Source of the DNA: EA-27 sp964396265
Lineage (GTDB): Archaea > Thermoplasmatota > Thermoplasmata > RBG-16-68-12 > EA-27
DNA: 64,000 bases
Direction of reading: 5' to 3'
NCBI GenBank assembly: GCA_964396265.1
Contig: CAYNEM010000003.1
Span: 96,153 to 160,152, forward strand
In this document: piece by piece, positions 33,987 through 42,441 of the stretch
Layout: every line of letters starts with the position of its first letter
Numbering within the stretch: position 1 is the first letter of the stretch
The notes under the pieces: model-generated
The model's input: the letters and a program-made list of their open reading frames with translations, nothing else
What the model was told of the DNA's origin: nothing
Databases searched by the model: none
Translations under genes and position numbers: made by a program

Positions 33987-35611
33987 AGATGAAACATACG
34001 GAACAACGCGTGAGCCAGCGACTGCGAACGAGCGCCGGGCGGACCTCGGCTGGCCTGGCGCTCGGAGTGGCCCTGGCCACCCTCCTCGCCCTGCTATCCG
34101 TCTCCTCGCCGGCCACGGCGGGGGCGAACCTGAACCTCGCCCCGAACCAGGGTCCCCCGGAGACTCCCGTGACCGCCTCGGGAGCGGGGGTGCCGCCAGG
34201 GGCCACCGTGAGCATCCTGTGGTTCACCATGGAGGGCAACCGGGTCTCGGGCTCCGGCTTCAACGAGGTGAATCAGACGATCGCGACGGGCGTTGCTGAC
34301 GCGCAGGGCCGCTACTCGATCGCCTTCGTCGCACCCTACGATCTCGGGGGACCCGCGCACCGCGTTCAGGCGGTCGTCGCCGGAGCTGCGGTGGCGGAGT
34401 CGTCCTTCGTCTTGGCGCGCGACGCCTGGATCACGCCCACGGAGGGCCCGGAAGGGACCCTGATCGAAGTGCGCCTGGTCGCGGGAGGCTGGACGCAGTT
34501 CGACAACAACATCGGTATCATGTGGGACAATCAGTTCCTCGGCTTCGCCTGCTCGTTCAACTCTCAGGGGAACATCTCGGTCTGGGTCCAGGCCGTCGGT
34601 GGCGTGGGGCCCCATGTGCTCGGCGTCTACCCGGCGCTGTACTACGGGCCGAGCGAGGGACCCACGCCGTGGAAGCACGCCATGATGAACCCCGAGGACG
34701 CGCCGACGCCGTACGCGATCGAGGAGTTCGCCTTCACCGTGACCTCGGGCATCGGCATCTCACGGAACGCGGGGACGGACCTCAGGGACGTGACCGCGCC
34801 AGACAGCCTCGCGATTCCAAGCCTCGATGCCGTGCCCATCCTCGACGGGACCCCACACCTCACCTTCGGGAACGGCGGGAAGGCGGTCGCGGGAGGGCAG
34901 ATGCCCTACGCCCTCGCCGGGTTCTCTGCGAACGCGGCCGTCGAGATCCGCTGGCAGAGCGTCACGATGGAGACGAAGATCGGCGGCGCCCTCGCGGACA
35001 AGTTCTACGGGTGGGAAGCGACCGAGGTCACCGAGATCCTGGCCACGGTCCCGGTCGACGCGACCGGGAGGGCCTCCGGCACCCTCCAGACCCCGATGGA
35101 CTTCGGCGGGCAGCACATCGTCGAGGCCGTCGTCGGGGGGAACGCGCTCGCCAGCGCGGAATGGTGGATCATCCCTAGGTTCACCTCTGGCCTCAGCGCC
35201 GACGGAACCCGGATCGAGATCCACGGGACCGGTCTCGGATGGGAGAAGTACACCGCCGTATGGGACATCCTGTACGACGGAGCCCTGTCCGGATGGGTAT
35301 CCGCGTTCACGGGCAAGGGGAAAGTCGATGTCTCCCTGCCCGTCGTCGGGGCTCCGGGGCTTCACACGATCGAAATCCACGAGGGCTCGAACGCTTGGCC
35401 GTACCTGAACATGCACCAGTCCCCGTGGCCATGGGAGCCCGTGTATCGGTTCGCGTTCACGATCTCGGATGCCGAATCGGCACCGGCACCTTCTGCCGAC
35501 GTCCCCTCGTGGCTCGCGTGGACGGGGGTCATCTTCGCGGCGGTCGCAGGCTTCGCGGTCGGCTGGGCCCGCCGCCGACGCCGTGCGGACCCATCGCCCT
35601 CGCCCGACTGA
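33983..35611 (+). CDS. Membrane-anchored TIG/Ig-like surface protein, last gene of the operon
   Basis: A 542-residue protein. The signal peptide is at about 20-48 (LALGVALATLLALLSVSSPA). Several IPT/TIG-like or related beta domains follow, recognisable by openings such as LAPNQGPPETPVTASGAGV, ITPTEGPEGTLIEVRLVAGG and PRFTSGLSADGTRIEIHG, each followed by strands ending near a W. An aromatic-rich segment (GVYPALYYGPSEGPTPWKH) recurs near the end as NAWPYLNMHQSPWPW. A C-terminal helix (WTGVIFAAVAGFAVGWA) and Arg-rich tail anchor it. ATG 33983 overlaps the preceding stop (ATGA) behind GGAGGAGG. Function unknown; probably structural or binding partner of the DOMON/NrfCD module. Confidence 0.78.
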   Translation: MKMKHTEQRVSQRLRTSAGRTSAGLALGVALATLLALLSVSSPATAGANLNLAPNQGPPETPVTASGAGVPPGATVSILWFTMEGNRVSGSGFNEVNQTIATGVADAQGRYSIAFVAPYDLGGPAHRVQAVVAGAAVAESSFVLARDAWITPTEGPEGTLIEVRLVAGGWTQFDNNIGIMWDNQFLGFACSFNSQGNISVWVQAVGGVGPHVLGVYPALYYGPSEGPTPWKHAMMNPEDAPTPYAIEEFAFTVTSGIGISRNAGTDLRDVTAPDSLAIPSLDAVPILDGTPHLTFGNGGKAVAGGQMPYALAGFSANAAVEIRWQSVTMETKIGGALADKFYGWEATEVTEILATVPVDATGRASGTLQTPMDFGGQHIVEAVVGGNALASAEWWIIPRFTSGLSADGTRIEIHGTGLGWEKYTAVWDILYDGALSGWVSAFTGKGKVDVSLPVVGAPGLHTIEIHEGSNAWPYLNMHQSPWPWEPVYRFAFTISDAESAPAPSADVPSWLAWTGVIFAAVAGFAVGWARRRRRADPSPSPD

Positions 35612-35621
35612 AACTCTCCCA

Positions 35622-35660
35622 GACCCGAGGCAACCGAGGGGCGCACGCCCCTCCCCTTTC
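35622..35660 (+). repeat. Direct repeat copy A flanking amt
   Basis: Begins GACCCGAGGCAACCGAGGGG and continues with a C-rich end. It matches 37342-37382 at about 36 of 41 positions in the same orientation. One copy is on each side of the ammonium transporter gene. Confidence 0.6.
35636..35653 (+). terminator. Hairpin downstream of the NrfCD-DOMON operon
   Basis: A 7-bp stem GAGGGGC/GCCCCTC with a GCAC loop, 25 nt after the stop at 35611, followed by a pyrimidine run (CCCTTTCCCCC). It lies inside repeat copy A and could act as terminator in this orientation. Confidence 0.45.
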
Positions 35661-35918
35661 CCCCTCGCTGAGGCGCGACTGACCTGCAGCTCGCTCTGGA
35701 GAGGACGATGATCCGGTCCGACGACGTCCGGGTCTCGCGCGATACTCTCCATGGTGCGGGCGATCGTGGAACACAACGACCTCGCCTTGATTCGTGGACA
35801 GTCGTGGCTACTCCCACTCTCCGACAAGGTACGCCAAGGAAAGAAGGGAACCGCGTGGGGGTCAACTCGCCAACAAGGGGCAGCGGCGAGTGCCCATGGG
35901 TCAGTTGGTCGCGCGCCT

Positions 35919-37169
35919 TCAGGTCGGGCGGGTCTCGTCCGCTTCCGAGACGTACGCCTCCTCGCCGTGCTGGGAGACGTCGAGACCCGCGTCCTCCTCC
36001 GTCGGACTGACGCGGACGGGCGAGAAGATGTTCACGATGCGCAACAACGCGTAGGAGCCCGCGAAGGCGAAGGCACAGACGACGACGACGGCCAGCGCCT
36101 GGATCCCGAGTTGGCCGGGGTTCCCATAGAACAGGCCGTTGGGACCGGCTGAGTTGATCAGCGTGGACGCGAACAGTCCGGTCGCGATCGTGCCCCAGAT
36201 GCCACCGGCTCCGTGGCATGCGAAGACGTCGAGGGAGTCGTCGAGCTTAGTCCGCGCGCGCCAGCTCGCCACGTAGTTGCACAGGACGCCCGCGACGAGC
36301 CCGATGATGATCGACGGCATCGGGCCCACGTATCCGGATGCAGGCGTGATCGCGACGAGGCCGCACACCGCGCCGACGCAGATGCCGACCGCGGATGGTT
36401 TTCCCTTCCGGAACCAGTCGGTGAACATCCAACTGACCGCGGACGCGGCGGCGGCGAGGTTCGTCACCACGAGCGCGTTGACCGCCAAGGCGTTCGCCGC
36501 GAGGGCGCTCCCCGCGTTGAACCCGAACCAGCCGAACCAGAGCATGGAGGCGCCGAGGATCACGTACGGCACGTTGTTCGGACGGGTGTCGATGCGCGCA
36601 ACGCCCTCCCGACGGCCGATGACGAGGGCGGCGGCGACCGCGGAGACGCCTGCCGCCGTGTGGACGACGAGTCCGCCCGCGTAGTCGATGACGCCCAAGG
36701 AGCGGAGCAGGCCGCCGATTCCCCAGTTCCAGTGGGCGATGGGCGCGTAGATGAACGTGGTCCAAAGGACCATGAAGATGAGGAGGGACTTGAAGCGGAT
36801 GCGTTCCGCGAAGGCGCCGATGATCAGGGCCGGCGTGATCGCCGCGAACTTGAGTTGGAACGCGAAGTACAGGAGCGCGGGGATCGTGGGGGCGTAGCCA
36901 ACGTTCTCCACCTGTCCCACGTTGTTCAGACCGAAGTTGGAAAGGTCGCCGATGACGCCATGGAACGATGGGCCGAGGGCAAGCGTGTAGCCCCAAACGG
37001 CCCAGACAAGGCTGACGACCGCGAAGATCGCGAAGCACTGGACCAGCGTGGAGACGAGGTTCTTCCGCCGGACGAGCCCGCCGTAGAAGAAGCCGAGCGC
37101 GGGGGTCATGAGCATGACGAGCGCGGTCGCGGCGATGACCCACGCGATGTCCCCCGAGTCGAGCGCCAG
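35919..37169 (-). CDS. amt: Ammonium transporter
   Basis: A 416-residue Amt/MEP/Rh channel with about eleven helices. Family motifs are present: TPALGFFYGGLVRRKN after helix one, IDYAGGLVVHTAAG with the first pore His, WFGWFGFNAGSAL, and FACHGAGGIWGTIATGLFA with the second pore His. It conducts ammonium/ammonia inward for nitrogen assimilation. The frame opens at TTG 37235 without ribosome site; instead GGGAGGGGAGG ends just before CTG 37169, and Amt proteins start right before the D-S-G-D-I/T-A-W motif that follows it (LALDSGDIAW). I therefore propose a CTG start; TTG 37235 is the alternative. No GlnK gene is adjacent, which is unusual for archaeal amt. Confidence 0.95.
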   Translation of the reverse strand: MALDSGDIAWVIAATALVMLMTPALGFFYGGLVRRKNLVSTLVQCFAIFAVVSLVWAVWGYTLALGPSFHGVIGDLSNFGLNNVGQVENVGYAPTIPALLYFAFQLKFAAITPALIIGAFAERIRFKSLLIFMVLWTTFIYAPIAHWNWGIGGLLRSLGVIDYAGGLVVHTAAGVSAVAAALVIGRREGVARIDTRPNNVPYVILGASMLWFGWFGFNAGSALAANALAVNALVVTNLAAAASAVSWMFTDWFRKGKPSAVGICVGAVCGLVAITPASGYVGPMPSIIIGLVAGVLCNYVASWRARTKLDDSLDVFACHGAGGIWGTIATGLFASTLINSAGPNGLFYGNPGQLGIQALAVVVVCAFAFAGSYALLRIVNIFSPVRVSPTEEDAGLDVSQHGEEAYVSEADETRPT

Positions 37170-37549
37170 GTTCCTCCCCTCCCGGACGGGATGGGCGCCA
37201 ACCCGATGCGGAGCATAATCCTTCGCCCGCTCCAAAGTGAGCCGCCGGCGGGTTCCGGACCATGCGGAGTCGATTCCTCCTCCGCGTTCTTGGGGCCGCC
37301 GTCAACACGACGAGAGTCGTCCCAAGATGCCTTGTACGCCCGACCCAAGGCAACGGAGGGGCAAACGGCCCTCCCCCTTCCCATCATCGGACAGCCGGGG
37401 AACTGTGAGAGCTGCGGCTCGGCAATCTGCCGGCTACTCGTTCTTCGAATCCTCGCAGGGCTGGACCCTCATCGCGAGCGCGTTCCGATCCCGTCGAAGC
37501 CTCGCCCTGCTCCCAGGAGACGCCCCGGGACGGCCACCCTATGGAATGG
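37170..37549. other. Intergenic region upstream of amt
   Basis: About 380 nt without a credible gene. It contains the amt ribosome site at 37173-37183, a GGATTATG stretch (about 37213-37220, minus strand) as a possible TATA box, and repeat copy B at 37342-37382. Nothing else was recognised. Confidence 0.45.
37342..37382 (+). repeat. Direct repeat copy B flanking amt
   Basis: Begins GACCCAAGGCAACGGAGGGG and can form a 6-bp hairpin (GGAGGG 37355-37360 with CCCTCC 37369-37374), followed by CCCTTCCC. It matches 35622-35660 in sequence and orientation. Confidence 0.6.
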
Positions 37550-39415
37550 TCAAGCAGGCGGTGGCGGCGGCAGTTGCTGTGGAGGAACCTGCTCCGCGCC
37601 CTTCCCGCGGCGTCGCATGACCACGAGCACCACGACGAGGACGACCGACACTGCGATGATGATGACGATCAGGATGAGGCCGAACGAGCTGCTCGAGGAC
37701 ACCCCACCAGGTCCCCCCGTCTGGTCTCCAGAGCCGGTGTTCCCGGCGCCTTCGCCGAACACCACGACACATGCGAGGTTCCACTGGGTCTCCGCGGCGT
37801 CCCCGTATGCGACGTAGCAGGCGACGACCCGCCGGAGATTCGCGTCGTTGACGTCCGGGTCCCCAGGCTGGGCCGTGAACGTGCCGGCCTGGTGGTGGTG
37901 CCATGTTGCTCGCGATCCGCCGGAGCCGGTCGCGTGGAATCCGAAGCTCATGCCGCCGAAGGTCGCGTCGGGCAGCTCCTCGATGGGATCCGAGACCTCA
38001 GGGCTTCCCGAGCGATACTCATTGATGAGGACAGCCTCCAGATGGTGGACCGCGCCCGTGGTCGTTCCGTCGACTCCGTAGTCCATCGTGACCGTCGTCC
38101 CGCTCTGGGTTATGCTTACCTCATTCCTAGTGGCCGTGATCGTGATTGCGGTCGTTCGGCCTGCGGTGGTCGCCCGCGGGTCTGTCGCGCCGGCGCCAGT
38201 CTCGCACGCGTCCCCGACGCCGTCCCCGTCCGTGTCGGTCTGCGTGGGGTTGGCCACCGTGTCGCAGTTGTCCGTGGTGTCCAATACGCCGTCCCCGTCT
38301 GTGTCTGCGCTGCCGCCGGAACTCACGACGACCGTGAGGGTCGACGTGTCGAAGTTCCCGCACGAGTCCGTGACGGTCACGGTCACCGTGTAGGTACCGG
38401 GCGTGCCAGGGGAAACGAAGACGAGCGCACCGGTGTTCGCGTCGATGGTCGCGTAGATCGAGCCGGATACGGACCAGCTCAAGGGATCGGTCTGCGGGTC
38501 GGTGGCGTCGTAGTTGTGCTGATACGTCCCTATGAGCCCGAGGGGTTGCGAGGTGGTGACGTCGTTCGAGATCGTTGGCGCCGTGTTCCCCGCGCAAGTC
38601 GCGGCGTTCAGCGTGAAGAAGTAGCTGTCGGTGTTCGAGAATGGATCGCTCACGGTCACGGTGACGTCCCAGCTTCCCACGACGGGAGGCGTGCCCGCGA
38701 GGGTTCCGGCGCCTGGAGGAATCGAGAGCCAAGCGGCAGTGGGGAATGCGTCGACCGACCAGGTCAGGGTGTCAAGCTCGGGGTCCGTGGCGGCGAACAT
38801 GTAGGAGTATGGCGCCCCGACCGCCACGTTCACGGGGTTGCCGGGCCCGTTCGTGATCGAGGGTGCCTCGTTCAGCTGACCTCCGTCGTCAGTGGAGATT
38901 TGCGTAAACCCTGCGTCATAGGCCATTGTCGTGAAGTCCAGGAGGTACGTCAGCTCGTTTCCTCCCCACAGCCTGGGTACGGTCACGGTCAGTGTGTTCC
39001 CGGCCACCGTGGGCACGATGGTCGCGGTGTCTGAGCCCCCTCCGGAGCCGGTGTAGTCGTAATAGTACGAGCAGAAGATCGTGCAGGCGAGGGTGGTACC
39101 GTCGAGCCAGACATCGATCGAGGCATCCGGTCCGTGCGTCCCGATGCTGTAGATCATAGACATTCCGGGGTATCCGATCGGCCCGGCGGTCGTCAGGACA
39201 ATCGTGATTTCAGTCACCGTCGCCGACGAGGTCCCAGCGACTACGTCCACACCATCCCGCATGGCCTGCGGAGGGTTCCCAGAATTGAAGGTGTCCCCCG
39301 TCGGATCCGTGAAGTTCGTATTGAAATTCGCGCTCGCGTTGAGCGCGACGAAAGCGACCGCAGCAAGCAACATTCCCATGACCAATAGAGCGCTTCTCTT
39401 CGTTTTCCTCACCAA
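37550..39415 (-). CDS. Membrane-anchored surface protein with cadherin-like and thrombospondin-3 repeats
   Basis: A 621-residue protein. A signal peptide (ALLVMGMLLAAVAFVALNASA) precedes an N-terminal beta domain of about 140 residues that starts FTDPTGDTF. Two putative-Ig/cadherin-like domains follow (NEAPSITNGPGNPVNVAVGA with AATDPELDTLTWSVD; then TAPTISNDVTTSQPLGLIG with ATDPQTDPLSWSVSG). Next are two thrombospondin type 3 Ca2+ loops (DTDGDGVLDTTDNCDTVANP and DTDGDGVGDACE), another beta region, a Ser/Gly linker, one membrane helix (LILIVIIIAVSVVLVVVLVV) and a short basic Pro-rich tail. The start is GTG 39415; GTTAATTA lies about 30 nt upstream, so the message may be leaderless. Ligand unknown. 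Confidence 0.85.
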   Translation of the reverse strand: MVRKTKRSALLVMGMLLAAVAFVALNASANFNTNFTDPTGDTFNSGNPPQAMRDGVDVVAGTSSATVTEITIVLTTAGPIGYPGMSMIYSIGTHGPDASIDVWLDGTTLACTIFCSYYYDYTGSGGGSDTATIVPTVAGNTLTVTVPRLWGGNELTYLLDFTTMAYDAGFTQISTDDGGQLNEAPSITNGPGNPVNVAVGAPYSYMFAATDPELDTLTWSVDAFPTAAWLSIPPGAGTLAGTPPVVGSWDVTVTVSDPFSNTDSYFFTLNAATCAGNTAPTISNDVTTSQPLGLIGTYQHNYDATDPQTDPLSWSVSGSIYATIDANTGALVFVSPGTPGTYTVTVTVTDSCGNFDTSTLTVVVSSGGSADTDGDGVLDTTDNCDTVANPTQTDTDGDGVGDACETGAGATDPRATTAGRTTAITITATRNEVSITQSGTTVTMDYGVDGTTTGAVHHLEAVLINEYRSGSPEVSDPIEELPDATFGGMSFGFHATGSGGSRATWHHHQAGTFTAQPGDPDVNDANLRRVVACYVAYGDAAETQWNLACVVVFGEGAGNTGSGDQTGGPGGVSSSSSFGLILIVIIIAVSVVLVVVLVVMRRRGKGAEQVPPQQLPPPPPA

Positions 39416-39441
39416 CCGGAGAGCCGCCTAAAGCGAGGAGG

Positions 39442-39449
39442 TAATTAAC
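39442..39449 (-). promoter_or_regulatory. TATA box of the thrombospondin-3 surface protein
   Basis: GTTAATTA on the minus strand, centred about 30 nt before GTG 39415, the only AT-rich octamer in the region. Confidence 0.5.
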
Positions 39450-39654
39450 ACTACCGTGTGGAGGCCCTCGGAACGCGCGTCCACGGAGCCTCTTGTGTCC
39501 GCGTCTCCCAGGTCCTTCGAGGATACCGCCAGATCCATTCACAGGATGCAGCCCCCCCTTGGCGCCCTCCTCCTCGTCTCCCCGCCGGCCGGACACATCG
39601 AAAACCGTTCCACAATCCCCTTAACCGCCGATACACATCGTTCTCGTAGAGGGA

Positions 39655-42399
39655 ATGGTCGAGGACATGCGCGTCGCACTGCGCGGTTGGCTCTTGCTCG
39701 GATTGGTATTCGTGCTCACCGCGGCGCTCCTTGACCTCGCCTCTCCCGTGCGGGCTCCCCCGGGGGATGGCATCGACCGCATCGTGATCCAGCGCAACCC
39801 AGGTGCGAATGGGACGTGGGTCGCCAACGGCACCTACTATATCTCGGACACGGACGTCTTCTGGCTCGTCGGATACAACGACACGACGGGCTGGGTCGGC
39901 CCCGTTCCCGGGTACTGGTGGGTCGACAACCCGAACTCGGGCGACGTCGCGCCGCGGGTCAACGTGACGACCACGAACTTCACAGCGGGCCCCCAACCCG
40001 GCACCGTCCGCGTCTACGCGTACTGCCAGCGGGACCCCGGGGGAGGGGGCTGCGGGACGTCCGGCAACCAGACCACGGAGTACAACTCGACGGGCCCCCT
40101 CACGATCCTCCAGAACCCCGTTCTCGGCCTCAAGGTCCGGGATGCGCCGAACGGCGGAGGGGGCGTCGTGCTCGATGCGACCTACTACATCGGGGACACG
40201 GACGCGTTCTGGGCGGCGGGATACGACGCGAACGGCTCGTACGCCGGGGACGTCGTCGCGAACTGGTCCGCGCCCCCTCCGAGTGTGTGCGGCGTCTCGT
40301 CGCCGAGGACCTCGACGACCTTCCGCGCCTTGGCCGCGGGGACTTGCATCGTTGTCGCAAGTTACGACACCGGAAACGGGACGGTCTCGAACCAGACCGG
40401 GATCCTCACGATCCTCCCACGTCCGACGTTGTACGTGGACGATGACGGCCTGTGCGGCGGGAACACACCGTGCTTCACCTCGTTCCGCGACGCGCTCGCG
40501 AACACCTCGGACGGATACACGGTAATCGTGTACGCGGGCACTTATACGGAGCAGGTCGTCGTCGACACGCGCGTGCGCATCCTGGGGCTCGACCGCGCGG
40601 GCGTCCGCGTCGACGGCGGGGGCTCCGGGACCGCCTTCCTGATCCTTGCGGACTTCGTGGAGATCTCGAACCTCACGGTCGAGAACGCGAAGTATGGCAT
40701 CTTCGTGGACCGGGCGAACAGCACGCGGATCGTGTACGTCACCGTCCACGACTACGAGTATGGCCTGTACTTCAATTACACGCGCGAGGCGTTCACCGCC
40801 TGGAACACGATCACGCGCGGCGTGTACGGGGTCGTGACGGACCACGCGACGAACGATGCGGTGCGGTACAACGAGATCTCCTACAACGCGCAGTACGGTG
40901 CCAAGGATTTCGACTCCAGCCTGCGCAACTGTTTCAACTGGAACTGGTTCCACCACAACCGGGTCGCGTACTACTACGACCCGGACGTCCCCATCGCCCC
41001 CTTCGAGTTCGACGGCAACGTCGTCGAGGACAACGAGGTCGGCGTGATCGTCGAGAACGGTCCCGCCCTCCGGCTGACGAACAACGTCTTCCGGCGGAAC
41101 GGGCGGGCGCTCGAAGTCATCGGATCGGACCTGAACGTGAGCGCGAACGTGTTCGAGGGGAACGGAGTCGCGATGCGCCTCGTCGACGCGGACGGCAACG
41201 TGACCGGGAACACCCTCGCGGGGAACGCTGCCAACGTGAGGTGCGAGCGCTCCGCCGCCCGGATCGAGGCGAACACCATCTCCGGCGGTTCGCGGGGCAT
41301 CGACTGCGTGGACTTCTCCGGCGTCATCACCGCCAACGTCCTCGCAACGGACGGCCCAGAGGCGATCCGGCTCGTCGGCGGAGGGCCCTCGGTCGTCCGC
41401 GACAACGTCGCGCCCGGCCGTTTCTTCGGCTTCACGCGCACGGTCGTCTCTGAGCTTGTGGTCCTCGACGCGACCGTCGTCGCCTTCGACTCGGGGCTCG
41501 GTTCCGTGAGCCTTTCCGGTGACGCGAGCGTCCTGGAGTTCCGCAGCCTGACGGTTCGTGCGGTGGATGAGACCGGCGCCCCCATCCAAGGGGCGCTCGT
41601 GGAGGTGCGTGGTCGGACCGGCCTGCTGGCGGCGGATGGGAGGACGGACGCGGAGGGTCTCGCGCCGCAGCGGATGCTCCTGGTCCGATCCCGGACGGAT
41701 CGTGCGGACTCCGCGACCTCGTGGTTCACGGTCCGCGCCGTCGCGGGGGATCGCGTGGGAGTGGCGGTCGTGTCGCTGGAGACCGCGCAGGAAGTCACGC
41801 TGGAACTGCGGGCCGTGACGCTCCCGCCGTCGCCCGTGGTCTGGGCGATCCCTTGGGGATTCCTCCTGTTCGGTTCCGTGCTGGCCCTGGGCGCCGCGAC
41901 GTTGCTCGGCCTCGAACCCCTGAAATACGCGGCCCTCGCCCTCCTCCTTCCGCTGTTCACCCGCATCCGCCGGGACAACGTGCTCGACGACTACACCCGC
42001 GGCCGGGTCTTCCAGTACCTCGAGATGAACCCCGGCGACCACTTCAACGGGATATGCCGAGGCCTCGGGCTGGGCTCTGGGACCGTCACCTACCATCTGG
42101 ACGTGCTCGGGCGGTTGCGGCTGATCGTACCGCGCACGGACGGCGTCTACAAGCGGTTCTATCCGACGGGCGTCCGGCCCCCCGACACAAACGGCGGCGT
42201 CCTGTCCGAGGTGCAGGTGCGCATCGTCCACGCGATCCGCGACCTCCCGGGCATCACGCAGAAGGAGCTCGTCGCGGTCCTCGGGGTCCGCCAGTCCACG
42301 CTCGGATACCAGATGGCGCAGCTCGCCGCGAGAGGCCTCGTGCGCGCGGAACGCCGCGGGCGGAATGTGCGGTACCATACGCCCGAAGATCCCGACTGA
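39655..42399 (+). CDS. Transmembrane one-component regulator: beta-helix ectodomain with two winged helices
   Basis: A 914-residue protein. The N-terminal signal or anchor is at about 8-33 (GWLLLGLVFVLTAALLDLA). Residues about 35-260 form two similar beta domains (TYYISDTDVFWLVGYND and TYYIGDTDAFWAAGYDA). Residues about 260-590 are a right-handed beta-helix of NosD/pectate-lyase type, with rungs of N-x-I/V and G-I/V such as NLTVENAKYGIFVDRANST. A carboxypeptidase-like domain follows (about 630-720), then membrane helix WGFLLFGSVLALGAATLLG. The cytoplasmic end has one winged helix (DNVLDDYTRGRVFQYLEMNP to GVYKRFYPTG) and another (LSEVQVRIVHAIRDLPGIT to RNVRYHTPED). The layout implies direct coupling from an outside glycan or surface signal to transcription. 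Start ATG 39655; ATG 39667 also possible. Confidence 0.88.
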   Translation: MVEDMRVALRGWLLLGLVFVLTAALLDLASPVRAPPGDGIDRIVIQRNPGANGTWVANGTYYISDTDVFWLVGYNDTTGWVGPVPGYWWVDNPNSGDVAPRVNVTTTNFTAGPQPGTVRVYAYCQRDPGGGGCGTSGNQTTEYNSTGPLTILQNPVLGLKVRDAPNGGGGVVLDATYYIGDTDAFWAAGYDANGSYAGDVVANWSAPPPSVCGVSSPRTSTTFRALAAGTCIVVASYDTGNGTVSNQTGILTILPRPTLYVDDDGLCGGNTPCFTSFRDALANTSDGYTVIVYAGTYTEQVVVDTRVRILGLDRAGVRVDGGGSGTAFLILADFVEISNLTVENAKYGIFVDRANSTRIVYVTVHDYEYGLYFNYTREAFTAWNTITRGVYGVVTDHATNDAVRYNEISYNAQYGAKDFDSSLRNCFNWNWFHHNRVAYYYDPDVPIAPFEFDGNVVEDNEVGVIVENGPALRLTNNVFRRNGRALEVIGSDLNVSANVFEGNGVAMRLVDADGNVTGNTLAGNAANVRCERSAARIEANTISGGSRGIDCVDFSGVITANVLATDGPEAIRLVGGGPSVVRDNVAPGRFFGFTRTVVSELVVLDATVVAFDSGLGSVSLSGDASVLEFRSLTVRAVDETGAPIQGALVEVRGRTGLLAADGRTDAEGLAPQRMLLVRSRTDRADSATSWFTVRAVAGDRVGVAVVSLETAQEVTLELRAVTLPPSPVVWAIPWGFLLFGSVLALGAATLLGLEPLKYAALALLLPLFTRIRRDNVLDDYTRGRVFQYLEMNPGDHFNGICRGLGLGSGTVTYHLDVLGRLRLIVPRTDGVYKRFYPTGVRPPDTNGGVLSEVQVRIVHAIRDLPGITQKELVAVLGVRQSTLGYQMAQLAARGLVRAERRGRNVRYHTPEDPD

Positions 42400-42441
42400 G
42401 CACGCTCCGTCCGTCACGACTCGCGGTCTGGCCCATCGCGT

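Larger units (their letters stand above)
35612..35918. other. Intergenic region between converging operons
   Basis: About 300 nt without a convincing gene; the open frames here lack the GC-rich third positions and start signals of real genes. It contains repeat copy A with its hairpin (35622-35660). Nothing else was recognised. Confidence 0.5.

Noticed and set aside
39451..42417. Minus-strand open frame of nearly 1000 codons opposite the beta-helix regulator
   Set aside because: Shadow composition (Arg, Val, Asp, Gly), no domain, while the plus strand has beta-helix rungs and winged helices.
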